From positions 1 to 26,512 of the forward strand of contig CALAZI010000087.1 of NCBI GenBank assembly GCA_937895955.1: a stretch of 26,512 nucleotides of DNA. Direction: 5' to 3'. Numbering within the stretch: the stretch's first letter is position 1; every line of letters starts with the position of its first letter. The notes under the pieces were generated by a model, which had not been told where the DNA came from, did not search any database, and saw only the letters and a list, made by a program, of their open reading frames with translations. The DNA is from an uncultured Alphaproteobacteria bacterium (GTDB lineage: Bacteria > Pseudomonadota > Alphaproteobacteria > Caulobacterales > Parvularculaceae). Made by a program: the position numbers and the translations under genes. This document shows positions 6,762 to 14,501 of the stretch, in pieces.

Positions 6762-7886
6762 ATGACGGTTTTGACAGCCATAGGTCTGATGTCGGGCGCA
6801 TCGGCGGACGGCGTCAGCGGCGCGATCGTGAAGACCGACGGCGAGAGCGCCGTCGATATCATCGCCCATCGTTTTCACGCCTATGATCGCGATATGAAGA
6901 TCGTCCTTCATCGCGCCGCAAAAGCGGCCGGCGAGGGGCGTGACGGCGCCGCCGATATCGGCAAGGCCGCCGGCGAACTCACCAATGCGCATGTCGTCGC
7001 CGTCGAAGAACTCCTCGACGCCGCAAGCCTCAAACGAACGGCGATCGACGTCATCGGCTTTCACGGCCATACGGTTTTGCACAAGCCGCAGCGCTCGCCC
7101 GAAACGGCCGGCCGAACCTGGCAGATCGGCGACGGGCGCGCGCTCGCTGAAGAAACGAAAATCGATGTCGTATGTGATTTCCGATCCGCCGATATTGCGG
7201 AGGGCGGCGAGGGCGATCCTTTGACGCCCGTCTATCTTGCTGCGCGCGTGCGCGATCTCGAACCGGACGGCGATGTCGGCGTCATCGATCTCGCTGCGGC
7301 GGCGCGCATCGTTTTCATTCCGCGCGAGGGCGGCCCGCTCGATCTTCTCTCCTTTGACTGCGGCCCCGGGTTGGCGCTTCTCGACGAATGGATGGCGCTC
7401 AAAACCGGCGCGGCGAGCGATGAGGACGGCGCGACGGCGCGCAGCGGCAAGGTTCATTCCGATATTTTGAGGCTGATGCTGCTCAACCCCTATATCCGTC
7501 GAAAGCCGCCGAAAGCGCTCGACTGGTTTTCATTCAAGCTTGATCCGGCGCTGCACCTCTCCATCGAGGACGGCGCGGCGACCCTGACGGCGTTTACGGC
7601 GGCGGCGATCCGCGCATCGGCCGCGCTGCTGCCTTCAGCGCCGAACGACTGGATCGTGACCGGCGCCGGGCGGCGCAATGCGGCGATGATGGAAGCGATC
7701 CGGAAGGCGCTCGACGCAGAGGTTCATGACGCCGATTCGCTCGGCTGGCGCGCAGACGCGCTTGACGCCGAATGCGCGGCGTTTCTCGCCGTTCGGTCTT
7801 TGAGAAAACTGCCGCTCACCTATCCGAAGACGACGCGCGCGCCGCGCCCGGTCCGCGGCGGAATCCATCACCGGGCGCCCGTATAA
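6762..7886 (+). CDS. anmK: Anhydro-N-acetylmuramic acid kinase (AnmK), divergent
   Basis: Recycles cell-wall sugar by hydrolysing and phosphorylating 1,6-anhydro-MurNAc to MurNAc-6-phosphate with ATP. Family motifs in the 374-residue product: AIGLMSGASADGV near the N-terminus (usually GLMSGTSxDGV), GFHGHTVLHKP at 99-109, TWQIGDG, and VVCDFRSADIAEGGEGDPLTP, whose Asp139 lines up with the proposed catalytic base. Later come FDCGPGLALLDEW and the C-terminal VTGAGRRNAAMM. Oddly, the glycine-rich loop that in most members reads like NIGGIANIT is replaced by DLAAAARIV at 176-184. So the enzyme is recognisable but divergent in a nucleotide-contacting region. I start it at ATG 6762; a TTG three codons upstream is less likely. 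It has no visible murein-recycling partner gene in the window. Confidence 0.87.
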   Translation: MTVLTAIGLMSGASADGVSGAIVKTDGESAVDIIAHRFHAYDRDMKIVLHRAAKAAGEGRDGAADIGKAAGELTNAHVVAVEELLDAASLKRTAIDVIGFHGHTVLHKPQRSPETAGRTWQIGDGRALAEETKIDVVCDFRSADIAEGGEGDPLTPVYLAARVRDLEPDGDVGVIDLAAAARIVFIPREGGPLDLLSFDCGPGLALLDEWMALKTGAASDEDGATARSGKVHSDILRLMLLNPYIRRKPPKALDWFSFKLDPALHLSIEDGAATLTAFTAAAIRASAALLPSAPNDWIVTGAGRRNAAMMEAIRKALDAEVHDADSLGWRADALDAECAAFLAVRSLRKLPLTYPKTTRAPRPVRGGIHHRAPV

Positions 7887-8000
7887 GGCGAAATCGGCGT
7901 TTTCCGCTGGCCCCTCGGGGGCGGGTCCTGCTATCCCGCGCGGACTGAGCGCCAGCCGACTCGTGCTAGGCGCGGCCCGAGGAAAGGCGAGAAGGACGGG

Positions 8001-9239
8001 ATGATGGATCAGATCCGGACGGAAATTGAACGCTCGTTTGAGTCGTTTGCGGCGTTTCTTCCCAACGTTCTCGGGGCGCTCGGCCTCGCCATTCTCGCGC
8101 TTATTCTGGCGCGCGTGATTTCAGAGTTCGTCAGGGTCAGGATCGACAAATCGAAGATCGGCGCCGCCGCCAATCGCGAAGCGATCGCGCCGGGCAGCCC
8201 CTCGCTCGGAAAATCGCTCGGCGCAGCGGTCTTCTGGTTCATCCTGCTCCTTTTCATCCCGCTGATCCTGACGACGCTCGGTCTGACGGAAACTCTCGCG
8301 CCGCTCAATTCGATGTTGACGACGGTCATGGACTACCTGCCGCGCATCGCCGGCGCCGCGATCATCATCGTTATAGGGTTAGTCATCGCCACCGTGGCGC
8401 GCCGCGCCGTGACGAGCCTCCTCTCCGCCGCGCCGATCGATCATGCGGCGCAGCGCGCCGACATCGGCGATTTGATCAAGGGAACCGAGATTGCGCGCGC
8501 CGGCGGGCTGATCGTTTACGTGCTGATCCTCTTGCCGACCTTCATTCTCGGCCTTGACGCCCTGGCTATCGAATCGATTTCAGCGCCGCTGACGGCGATG
8601 CTTCAGACGATTCTGAACGCCATTCCGAGCATCATCGCGGCGGCGTTGATCCTCTTTGTTTTCACCTTGCTCGCGCGCGCCGTGCGCTCTCTTGTCATTT
8701 CCGTCCTGACCGGCATCGGCTTCGATAATTTCTGGCGTCATCTCGGCATCGCCATCGAACATCGCGACATGGATGCGATCAGGGAAGAGCGCGGCTCGTC
8801 CGTCGTCTCGCCGACGACAGTCGTCGCCAATATCGCTATGGCCGCCATGTTGATCGTCGGCGCGATCACGGCGGCGGAACAGTTGAATATCGAACCCGTA
8901 TCGGTCGCGCTCAGCCAGATTCTCTCAGTCGGCGGGCAGATTCTTTTGGGGTCGATCGTCATCCTCGCCGGCATCCCGATCAGCCGCTTTGTCGCCAATA
9001 CGCTGCGGCGCGGCGGCGACGCGCGCTCCGAGCTTGTCGCAACGGTCGTCCAGTGGGGCATCATGGTGCTCGTCACGGCGATCGGCATTCGCGAAATGGG
9101 CCTCGGCGAGGACATCATCTTCGCCGGCTTCGTCATTATTCTCGGCGCGGCGGCGTTCGCCGCATCGCTCGCCTTCGGCATGGGCGGCCGCGGCGCGGCG
9201 GCGCGCTTCCTTGAGCGGCTCGACCGCGACGATGACTAA
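8001..9239 (+). CDS. Conserved-TM-helix, mechanosensitive-channel-like membrane protein
   Basis: A 412-residue inner-membrane protein made of repeated long hydrophobic helices with glycine/alanine-rich packing faces. Segments are near residues 20-42, 72-96, 110-133, 170-190, 205-235, 275-295, 308-332, 346-364 and 372-395. Repeats such as LPRIAGAAIIIVIGLVIATVARR and IPSIIAAALILFVFTLLARAVRS match the 'conserved TM helix' element seen in MscS-related proteins, where helix ends are followed by basic residues. There is no recognisable MscS beta domain, so channel activity is an inference. AAGGA precedes two adjacent ATG codons (8001 and 8004); the second has slightly better spacing. Twenty-seven bases downstream comes a SLOG-fold gene, very likely in the same transcript. 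Confidence 0.8.
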   Translation: MMDQIRTEIERSFESFAAFLPNVLGALGLAILALILARVISEFVRVRIDKSKIGAAANREAIAPGSPSLGKSLGAAVFWFILLLFIPLILTTLGLTETLAPLNSMLTTVMDYLPRIAGAAIIIVIGLVIATVARRAVTSLLSAAPIDHAAQRADIGDLIKGTEIARAGGLIVYVLILLPTFILGLDALAIESISAPLTAMLQTILNAIPSIIAAALILFVFTLLARAVRSLVISVLTGIGFDNFWRHLGIAIEHRDMDAIREERGSSVVSPTTVVANIAMAAMLIVGAITAAEQLNIEPVSVALSQILSVGGQILLGSIVILAGIPISRFVANTLRRGGDARSELVATVVQWGIMVLVTAIGIREMGLGEDIIFAGFVIILGAAAFAASLAFGMGGRGAAARFLERLDRDDD

Positions 9240-9266
9240 GCCGCATCGCTGTTCGGCGTTTGCGTA

Positions 9267-9755
9267 ATGAAAGTCGGCGTATCAGGACATCGCGATCGCG
9301 AAGGCGCGGACTGGGATTGGGTTCGCGCCGAAATAGACGTCGTCATCGCCTCCGATTGCGCGGCCGGCGTTTCATGTCTTGCGCGGGGCGCCGACATGAT
9401 CTTCGCCGAGGCGGTGCTGGCGCTTGGACGCCGGCTTATCGTCATGGCCCCGGCCGCCCCGCCGAATGGCGACAACGCCGACAGGGAACGGCAAACCGCT
9501 CTGATCGCCGCCGCGTCGGATGTGCGCCGCATCGCCGGCGCGACGCCGGATGAAGCCTTTTTCAAGGCCGGCAAAGCGGTCGTCGACGAAAGCGACATGA
9601 TGGTTTTCGTCTGGGACGGCGGCCCCTCGCGCGGCGTTGGCGGGACGGCGGATATCGTCGCCTACGCCGCGCAACGCGGAAAGCCGGGCGTCGTGCTTGA
9701 TCCTATACGGCGCACCGTTCGGGATCTCTCGCAAGCGCTCGATCGGCTGGACTGA
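9267..9755 (+). CDS. SLOG-fold (DprA/LOG-like Rossmann) protein
   Basis: A 162-residue single-domain Rossmannoid protein. It opens with MKVGVSGHRDREG, has the segment GVSCLARGADMIFAEAVLALG (the 'SgLAxGAD' helix of SLOG/DprA-like folds), then DMMVFVWDGGPSRGVGGTADIVAYA, in which SDxxVxVWDG and GGT form the expected ligand-binding loop. SLOG-superfamily proteins are proposed to bind nucleotide-derived ligands or act on them; the known LOG enzymes also carry PGGxGT motifs, but the Glu needed for LOG catalysis is not evident here, so I do not call it a cytokinin-type enzyme. It follows the TM-helix channel-like gene by 27 nt with no terminator. The start codon is clear, while the ribosome-binding site is weak, which fits coupling to the upstream gene. 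Confidence 0.74.
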   Translation: MKVGVSGHRDREGADWDWVRAEIDVVIASDCAAGVSCLARGADMIFAEAVLALGRRLIVMAPAAPPNGDNADRERQTALIAAASDVRRIAGATPDEAFFKAGKAVVDESDMMVFVWDGGPSRGVGGTADIVAYAAQRGKPGVVLDPIRRTVRDLSQALDRLD

Positions 9756-9865
9756 TCCAGCGCGCGCGGCGAAACGTAATCTGATTTGCAAGGCGAAGCA
9801 GGTGCGCAATTCCTGACGCTTTGTGGTCGCGTTCCGCCCCTCTCCCGCTGAACGCGCCGTCAACT

Positions 9866-9916
9866 CCGTCGCCGGCCCGCCCGCCGGCGACGGCCTTGCG
9901 GCTGTAAAAAGCCGCA
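9866..9916 (+). repeat. Two back-to-back hairpins in intergenic region
   Basis: The 299 bases between the SLOG gene and the PRC-barrel gene hold no convincing coding frame. They contain a perfect 11-pair hairpin (CCGTCGCCGGC 9866-9876/GCCGGCGACGG 9883-9893, six-base loop). Three bases later is a seven-pair hairpin (TGCGGCT 9897-9903/AGCCGCA 9910-9916). Neither is followed by a T run on either strand, so a classic terminator is unlikely. They may end the upstream transcript by another route, form part of a small RNA, or be a dispersed intergenic repeat. Confidence 0.5.
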
Positions 9917-10054
9917 TAATGCGCGGCCGCGGGGTTGAAGCAGGCTCGTTGCGTCCCCATTTCCTATGCATCAATCAAACAAGGCGCCGCGAGCGGTTTT
10001 GAGCGCGTTTATTGCCGATGGTTGTCGTGCGCGCCCGGTGAAAAGGGTCACAGC

Positions 10055-10402
10055 ATGACGTCATTCCTGTCTCTTGAAACGCTGCGTCGTCACAAGGTCG
10101 TTTCCCGCTCCGGCGAAACGCTTGGCCGTATCGACGATTTTGTCCTGAACCCCCAAAACGGGAGCGTTCATTATCTTATCATGAGCGCTGGCGGCGCGCT
10201 CGGGATCGGCGACAAACAATTCGCCGTCCCGTTCGGCGATGCCGAGATCGATGAGAAGGCCGAACGGTTCATCCTTCCCTATGATCGTTCGGACATTGAA
10301 AACGCGCCCGGTTTCGGTCGCGGCGCCATGCCGGATTTCGCGCCCGGCTACAGGAAGGATATTGACGGTTTTTACGCTGCGCGGCGAAAGGCGTTGAAAT
10401 AA
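10055..10402 (+). CDS. PRC-barrel domain protein
   Basis: A 115-residue soluble protein whose residues 1-80 form a PRC-barrel: MTSFLSLETLRRHKVVSRSG, GETLGRIDDFVLNPQNG, VHYLIMSAGGALGIGDKQFA and VPFGDAEIDEKAERFIL. PRC-barrel proteins of this size are common in alphaproteobacteria and often linked to stress or membrane association; the precise role is unknown. The C-terminal tail (DFAPGYRKDIDGFYAARRKALK) is charged. The frame is open for 40 codons further upstream, but AAAAGGG directly before the ATG at 10055 and the start of similarity there decide the start. It converges on the DUF2799 lipoprotein gene with only nine bases between the stop codons. Confidence 0.83.
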   Translation: MTSFLSLETLRRHKVVSRSGETLGRIDDFVLNPQNGSVHYLIMSAGGALGIGDKQFAVPFGDAEIDEKAERFILPYDRSDIENAPGFGRGAMPDFAPGYRKDIDGFYAARRKALK

Positions 10403-10411
10403 AGCGCCTCG

Positions 10412-11071
10412 CTAATAGCTGGCGTTAAGCGCGCGCGTCGCGCGGGCGTAATCCTGCCTTTCGACATCGCGACGATAATCTTCAAGCTCGTCTTCGGCGT
10501 ACTCGACGTCGCGCGCAAGCTGCGGGATGGCGTCGCGAATCTTGTCGCGGCGCGCATACAGCGTTTTCATCTCCGCCAGATGATCGATCCGTTCCGGATT
10601 CGGCGTTGCCGGGTTGACGATCGCCGCCTGCGCGTGAGCGATCTGATGTTCGACGCTGTCGAGATCGGCGTGCGCGCGTGAAAGCGCCTGTGAAGCGGCT
10701 TCAAAATTCAATATGAGCCCGTGCAGGGTGAGACCCTTTTCATAGGCGGCGACGAACGCGCCTTCGCTGCTTCCCTGACAGACCCCGGCGTAACGCACGC
10801 CGCGCGCGCCGATGTCGAAACCGTTGGCGGGGCGGCAGAACTGTTCGAGGCCGTCGTCGCGGCCGGCGAGATAGGCTTCCATGTCCGGCGTCACGCCGGC
10901 TTTCTTCGCGCAGGCGACCCGGCGCGGCGAAACCGCGGTTGCGCCGCGCCCCGCTGCGCCGTCCTCATACCCGATGGCGCGCCAGTCGGCGTAGAGGCAT
11001 TCATCCTTGGACATGCCGGAAGCGCATCCGGCGAGGGCGAAAAGAGCGGCCAAAAGAACGATCAGACGCAT
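10412..11071 (-). CDS. DUF2799 domain lipoprotein
   Basis: A 219-residue probable lipoprotein. The signal peptide MRLIVLLAALFALAGC ends in a lipobox (LAGC), so the mature protein starts at Cys16. The DUF2799 part (residues 24-130) shows the family pattern DWRAIGYEDGAAGRG, then C, then YLAGRDDGLEQFCRPANGFD, IGARGVRYAGVC and FVAAYEKGL; the regularly spaced cysteines probably pair in the periplasm. Residues 135-210 are long charged helices likely to form a coiled coil (SRAHADLDSVEHQIAHAQ and the RRDKIRDAIPQLARDVEYAE segment). The open frame extends 30 codons upstream, but the signal peptide and the GAGGAAAG ribosome-binding site fix the ATG at 11071. That ribosome-binding site lies in a hairpin. 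Function is unknown. Confidence 0.85.
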   Translation of the reverse strand: MRLIVLLAALFALAGCASGMSKDECLYADWRAIGYEDGAAGRGATAVSPRRVACAKKAGVTPDMEAYLAGRDDGLEQFCRPANGFDIGARGVRYAGVCQGSSEGAFVAAYEKGLTLHGLILNFEAASQALSRAHADLDSVEHQIAHAQAAIVNPATPNPERIDHLAEMKTLYARRDKIRDAIPQLARDVEYAEDELEDYRRDVERQDYARATRALNASY

Positions 11072-11077
11072 GGCTTT

Positions 11078-11095
11078 CCTCGATATTTGTCGAGG
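11078..11095 (-). promoter_or_regulatory. Hairpin covering the ribosome-binding site of the DUF2799 gene
   Basis: On the mRNA strand, CCTCGA and TCGAGG form a perfect six-pair stem with a six-base A/U-rich loop. The 3' arm contains the GAGG of the Shine-Dalgarno sequence (GAGGAAAG), with the ATG six bases beyond the stem. Pairing would hide the ribosome-binding site. Confidence 0.45.
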
Positions 11096-11201
11096 CCATT
11101 CTCGTCGACCGGCATTAAGACGACACTTCGCGCAAACGCCGCGTTTTGCAAACCGGCTCAATCGCTCGTTAATAATGCCTCAGCCGCGCCGCAAATCCGA
11201 T

Positions 11202-12308
11202 TCAATTAAGCCGCGTTGCGCCGCCTGAAAGCAGCCTTCGCGCCAGATATTCGGGCGTTGCGTCAAGAAGCCCTTCGGAAATGAACGGCGTTTGCGAAAA
11301 ATGGGCGAGCGCCAATTCAGCCGCGCGGGCCGCGCCGAGCGCGGCGCCGATGCGGCGCGTCGCGTCGAGTTTTGTGATGATGATGCGGCGCGCGCCGAAT
11401 TCCCGAAAGGCGAGCGCCCAATCCTTGTATTCTTCAGGATCGCCGCTCGCGGGAAGAACAAGCACCGCCTCGCCGTTGGTCGCTTCGCGGAACGATCTCA
11501 GCGCTGCGAAATCGCCGGGGTCGTAAGGGCTGATCCCGGGCGTATCGAGAATAACCGCGCCGGAGGGGCGCTTTGAGCGCAAGGCCGTCGCCACATCGCC
11601 GGGCGTTTCCGTCAGGTAGTAATCGGCGCCGAGCGCGTCGCCATACGCCTTGATCTGATCAATCGCGCCGGCGCGGCCGACATCGGCCGACATTAGGAAC
11701 GCTGTCGATCCGCTGTTGAGCGCGGCCGCCGCCAGTTTCGCTCCGCATGAGGTTTTTCCGGCGCCGGTCGGGCCGACCAGCATGATCGGCGTTTTCGGCG
11801 AGAAATGAATCGGCGCGAAGTCGAAGGTTTCCGCGAGCCCGGTTTCAAGGCGATGGAGATCGTCATTGACGCGCGCCTGCCTTGCGCCCTCGATGATGCG
11901 CGCGATCAGCTCGTCAGGCATCGAATGCGGCCGAAGCGCATCCGCCATCTTGCGCGCCGCGCTGTCGGAAAGATCGATCGGGCCGTTGCGATGAGGGCGG
12001 CCGGAGAGTTCGCTTGAAAGCCGGGCGAGCGCATCTTCGGAGAATCGCTGCTCAAGCGGTTCATGAAGACGCGCCCCAGTCGATCGTTCTTCGCGAACAG
12101 CCGCATCAGTCAACACCTGCCGCGTGTGATCGCCGAAACCCGGCTCAACCGGCTGGGGCGGCGCCGCTGGCGCAGGACCGTCCGAGGCCGACACCTCGAC
12201 GTCGCCCGACGGAAGGTTCCGCACCGAAATGATCGAGGCGTTATCGCCGAGGGCGCGTCTCGCCTTGGCTTTTGCGGCGTCGACAGTGGAGGCGATGAAT
12301 TTCATCAT
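11202..12308 (-). CDS. flhF: Flagellar biosynthesis SRP-type GTPase FlhF
   Basis: A 368-residue GTPase of the SRP54/FtsY/FlhF family; known FlhF proteins set the site of flagellar assembly at the cell pole. It starts MMKFIASTVDAAKAKARRALG, the usual FlhF opening with the basic 'sheet then helix' motif. A low-complexity linker follows and then the N and G domains. Seen in the G domain: G1 GPTGAGKTSCGAKLAA at 179-194, the DVGRAGAIDQIKAYGDALG insertion-box segment with DxxR, G3 as DTPG (most relatives have DTAGR), and G4 TKLDATRRIGAALG. It is the last gene of the fliF operon, 96 bases after flhA. No flhG/fleN partner is visible in the window. Confidence 0.92.
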   Translation of the reverse strand: MMKFIASTVDAAKAKARRALGDNASIISVRNLPSGDVEVSASDGPAPAAPPQPVEPGFGDHTRQVLTDAAVREERSTGARLHEPLEQRFSEDALARLSSELSGRPHRNGPIDLSDSAARKMADALRPHSMPDELIARIIEGARQARVNDDLHRLETGLAETFDFAPIHFSPKTPIMLVGPTGAGKTSCGAKLAAAALNSGSTAFLMSADVGRAGAIDQIKAYGDALGADYYLTETPGDVATALRSKRPSGAVILDTPGISPYDPGDFAALRSFREATNGEAVLVLPASGDPEEYKDWALAFREFGARRIIITKLDATRRIGAALGAARAAELALAHFSQTPFISEGLLDATPEYLARRLLSGGATRLN

Positions 12309-12404
12309 GATCGGGAACGCAACTCCGAAACGCCGCCAGTATTGTTCGACGGCCGGGCGCGCGCAAGAGCCGCTGGTTTTCAGGAGAATCGGTCGGTCGC
12401 GGCG

Positions 12405-14498
12405 TCAAACGAGCCCGAGATTGCGGAGCCTCACTTGCGGGTGGATTTCGTTCTGCGACAGAACCATCGTTTGCGGGCGAACGCGCTCGATGACGGAACG
12501 CACGAAAGGCCGCGCGCCGGCGCTGGTGACAAGAGCTGCGGCGTGACCCGCTGCGGCGGCTTCTTCCAGCCTGCCGAGGACCGCGGCGACGAAGTCCTGA
12601 ATTTTGCTCGGCGCCATGGCGAGACGGCGATCATCGCCGGCGCCGACGAGATTATCGGCGAATTCGCGCTCCCATTCCGGCGACAGCATGACGATCGGCG
12701 CAGCGCCGTCCGCGCCTTTCAAGGCGCCGCAGATCTGCCGGGCGAGGCGCGCGCGGACATGTTCCGCGATATATTGCGGGTTCGATGACGCCGGCGCAGC
12801 CTCGGCGATCGCCTCCAGGATGGTCGGCAGATCGCGGATCGAAATGCGTTCTGCGATGAGCGACTGAAGAACGCGCTGGATCGTTGAAATCGTAGCGACG
12901 CTCGGCACGAGATCGGCGACAAGCTGGCGATGCTTGTCCGGCAGAGCGTCGAGAAGCTTTTTCGTCTCGGCGTAGGAGAGGAGCAACGGCGCTTCGGCGC
13001 GGATGATTTCGGTCAGATGCGTCGTCAACACGGTTGCGGCGTCGACTACGGTAAGACCGCGCAGCGTCGCCGCCTGACGGTCGGTTTCATCGATCCACAT
13101 CGCATCAAGACCGAAGGCGGGCTCTTTCGTCGGCTCGCCGGCGAAATCAAGCCGACGACCGGCGGGGTCCATAATCAGATATTGGCCGGGCCGGACTGAG
13201 CCGCGGCCGGCTTCCTGCTCCTTGATGCGGATGACATAGTCATTCGCGCCAAGCTGCATGTTGTCGAGAATGCGGACCTGCGGCGCGATGAAGCCGATTT
13301 CCTGAGCAAGCGCGCGGCGCAGCGCCTTGATCTGATCGGTGAGCTTGGGGCCGGCGCCGTCGGCGACAAGCGGCAGGAGGCCGTAGCCGACCTCGATCCG
13401 GATGTCGTCCATGGCGAGCATTGAGGCCGGATCTTCCTCCGACTTTCGACGCACCGATGATTGCGCGCTTTTCGCTTCAGCGTCGGCCTTGCGCTTCTTT
13501 TGCCGCGTGATCGAGAATGCAACCGCGCCGACGAGAACGGCGAGGATCATGAACGGAACGAACGGCATGCCCGGCAGGATCGCGAAAGTGACAAGCACGG
13601 CGGCGACGATGGCGAGGGCTTTCGGGTATTCGGAAAACTGCGCGCCGAGCGCCTTGTCGGCGGAACCCTCGACGCCGGCTTTTGAAACGAGAAGGCCGGC
13701 GGCGACTGAAATGATCAGCGCCGGAATCTGGCTGACGAGCCCGTCGCCGACCGTCAGCAGCGTGTAGGACTGGCTCGCCTCGCCGAGCGTCAGGCCGTTC
13801 TGGAGAACGCCGATGAAGATGCCGCCGAGTATGTTGACCAGCGTAATCAAAAGGCCGGCGATCGCGTCGCCGCGCACATATTTCGACGCGCCGTCCATCG
13901 CGCCGTAGAAATTCGATTCGTCTTCAAGCTGCTTTCGGCGCGCGCGCGCTTCCGTCTCGTTGATGAGGCCGGAAGAGAGGTCGGCGTCAATCGCCATCTG
14001 CTTGCCGGGCATCGCATCGAGCGAGAATCGCGCTGCGACTTCCGCGATCCGTCCCGAGCCGCGCGTGATGACGACGAAGTTCACGATGACGAGGATTGCA
14101 AAGACGATTATGCCGATGACGAAATTGCCCTGCATGACGAAGCCGCCGAAGGCTTCGATCACGCGGCCGGCCGCGTCCGGCCCTTCATGGCCGTTGGCGA
14201 GGATGAGGCGCGTTGAGGCGACGTTGAGGCCGAGCCGGAACAGCGTCGAAATCAGCAGGATCGCCGGGAAGGTCGAGAATTCGAGCGCCTTGCGCGTGAA
14301 AAGCGCCGTCATCAGCACGGTGACGGAGAGCGTGATCGACAGCGCGAGCAGAAGGTCGAGCAGGAACCGCGGCACCGGCAGCACGAGAAGCGCCAGCATC
14401 GACATGATCGCGACGGAGAATACGACATCGCTGCGCGCGAGCGCTTTCAACTTACCCGGCGAGAACATTTTCGAACGAATGGCTGCGGTTTCCGCCAT
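12405..14498 (-). CDS. flhA: Flagellar type III export gate protein FlhA
   Basis: The large export-gate subunit of the flagellar type III secretion system, 697 residues, the normal size. The N-terminal half has eight predicted membrane helices, with the FHIPEP-family segment ISTLFRLGLNVASTRLIL and, in the cytoplasmic loop, RGSGRIAEVAARFSLDAMPGK and AMDGASKYVRGDAIAG, whose Asp matches the proton-coupling position. The C-terminal half (from about residue 360) is the cytoplasmic nonameric domain that docks chaperone-substrate complexes; it includes IRIEVGYGLLPL and GPKLTDQIKALRRALAQEIGF. It starts three bases after the flbD stop, so it is translated in the same operon. The order flbD-flhA-flhF extends the core fliF-flbD operon. 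Confidence 0.97.
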   Translation of the reverse strand: MAETAAIRSKMFSPGKLKALARSDVVFSVAIMSMLALLVLPVPRFLLDLLLALSITLSVTVLMTALFTRKALEFSTFPAILLISTLFRLGLNVASTRLILANGHEGPDAAGRVIEAFGGFVMQGNFVIGIIVFAILVIVNFVVITRGSGRIAEVAARFSLDAMPGKQMAIDADLSSGLINETEARARRKQLEDESNFYGAMDGASKYVRGDAIAGLLITLVNILGGIFIGVLQNGLTLGEASQSYTLLTVGDGLVSQIPALIISVAAGLLVSKAGVEGSADKALGAQFSEYPKALAIVAAVLVTFAILPGMPFVPFMILAVLVGAVAFSITRQKKRKADAEAKSAQSSVRRKSEEDPASMLAMDDIRIEVGYGLLPLVADGAGPKLTDQIKALRRALAQEIGFIAPQVRILDNMQLGANDYVIRIKEQEAGRGSVRPGQYLIMDPAGRRLDFAGEPTKEPAFGLDAMWIDETDRQAATLRGLTVVDAATVLTTHLTEIIRAEAPLLLSYAETKKLLDALPDKHRQLVADLVPSVATISTIQRVLQSLIAERISIRDLPTILEAIAEAAPASSNPQYIAEHVRARLARQICGALKGADGAAPIVMLSPEWEREFADNLVGAGDDRRLAMAPSKIQDFVAAVLGRLEEAAAAGHAAALVTSAGARPFVRSVIERVRPQTMVLSQNEIHPQVRLRNLGLV

Positions 14499-14501
14499 CG
14501 G

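Noticed and set aside
6495..7457. 320-codon open frame on the minus strand opposite anmK
   Set aside because: It is a mirror of the high-GC anmK coding sequence and has an arginine-rich composition without domains; the plus strand carries clear AnmK motifs.
7945..7960. Short G+C-rich hairpin after anmK (GCCCC/GGGGC)
   Set aside because: Only five pairs with a three-base loop and no T run; not convincing as a terminator.
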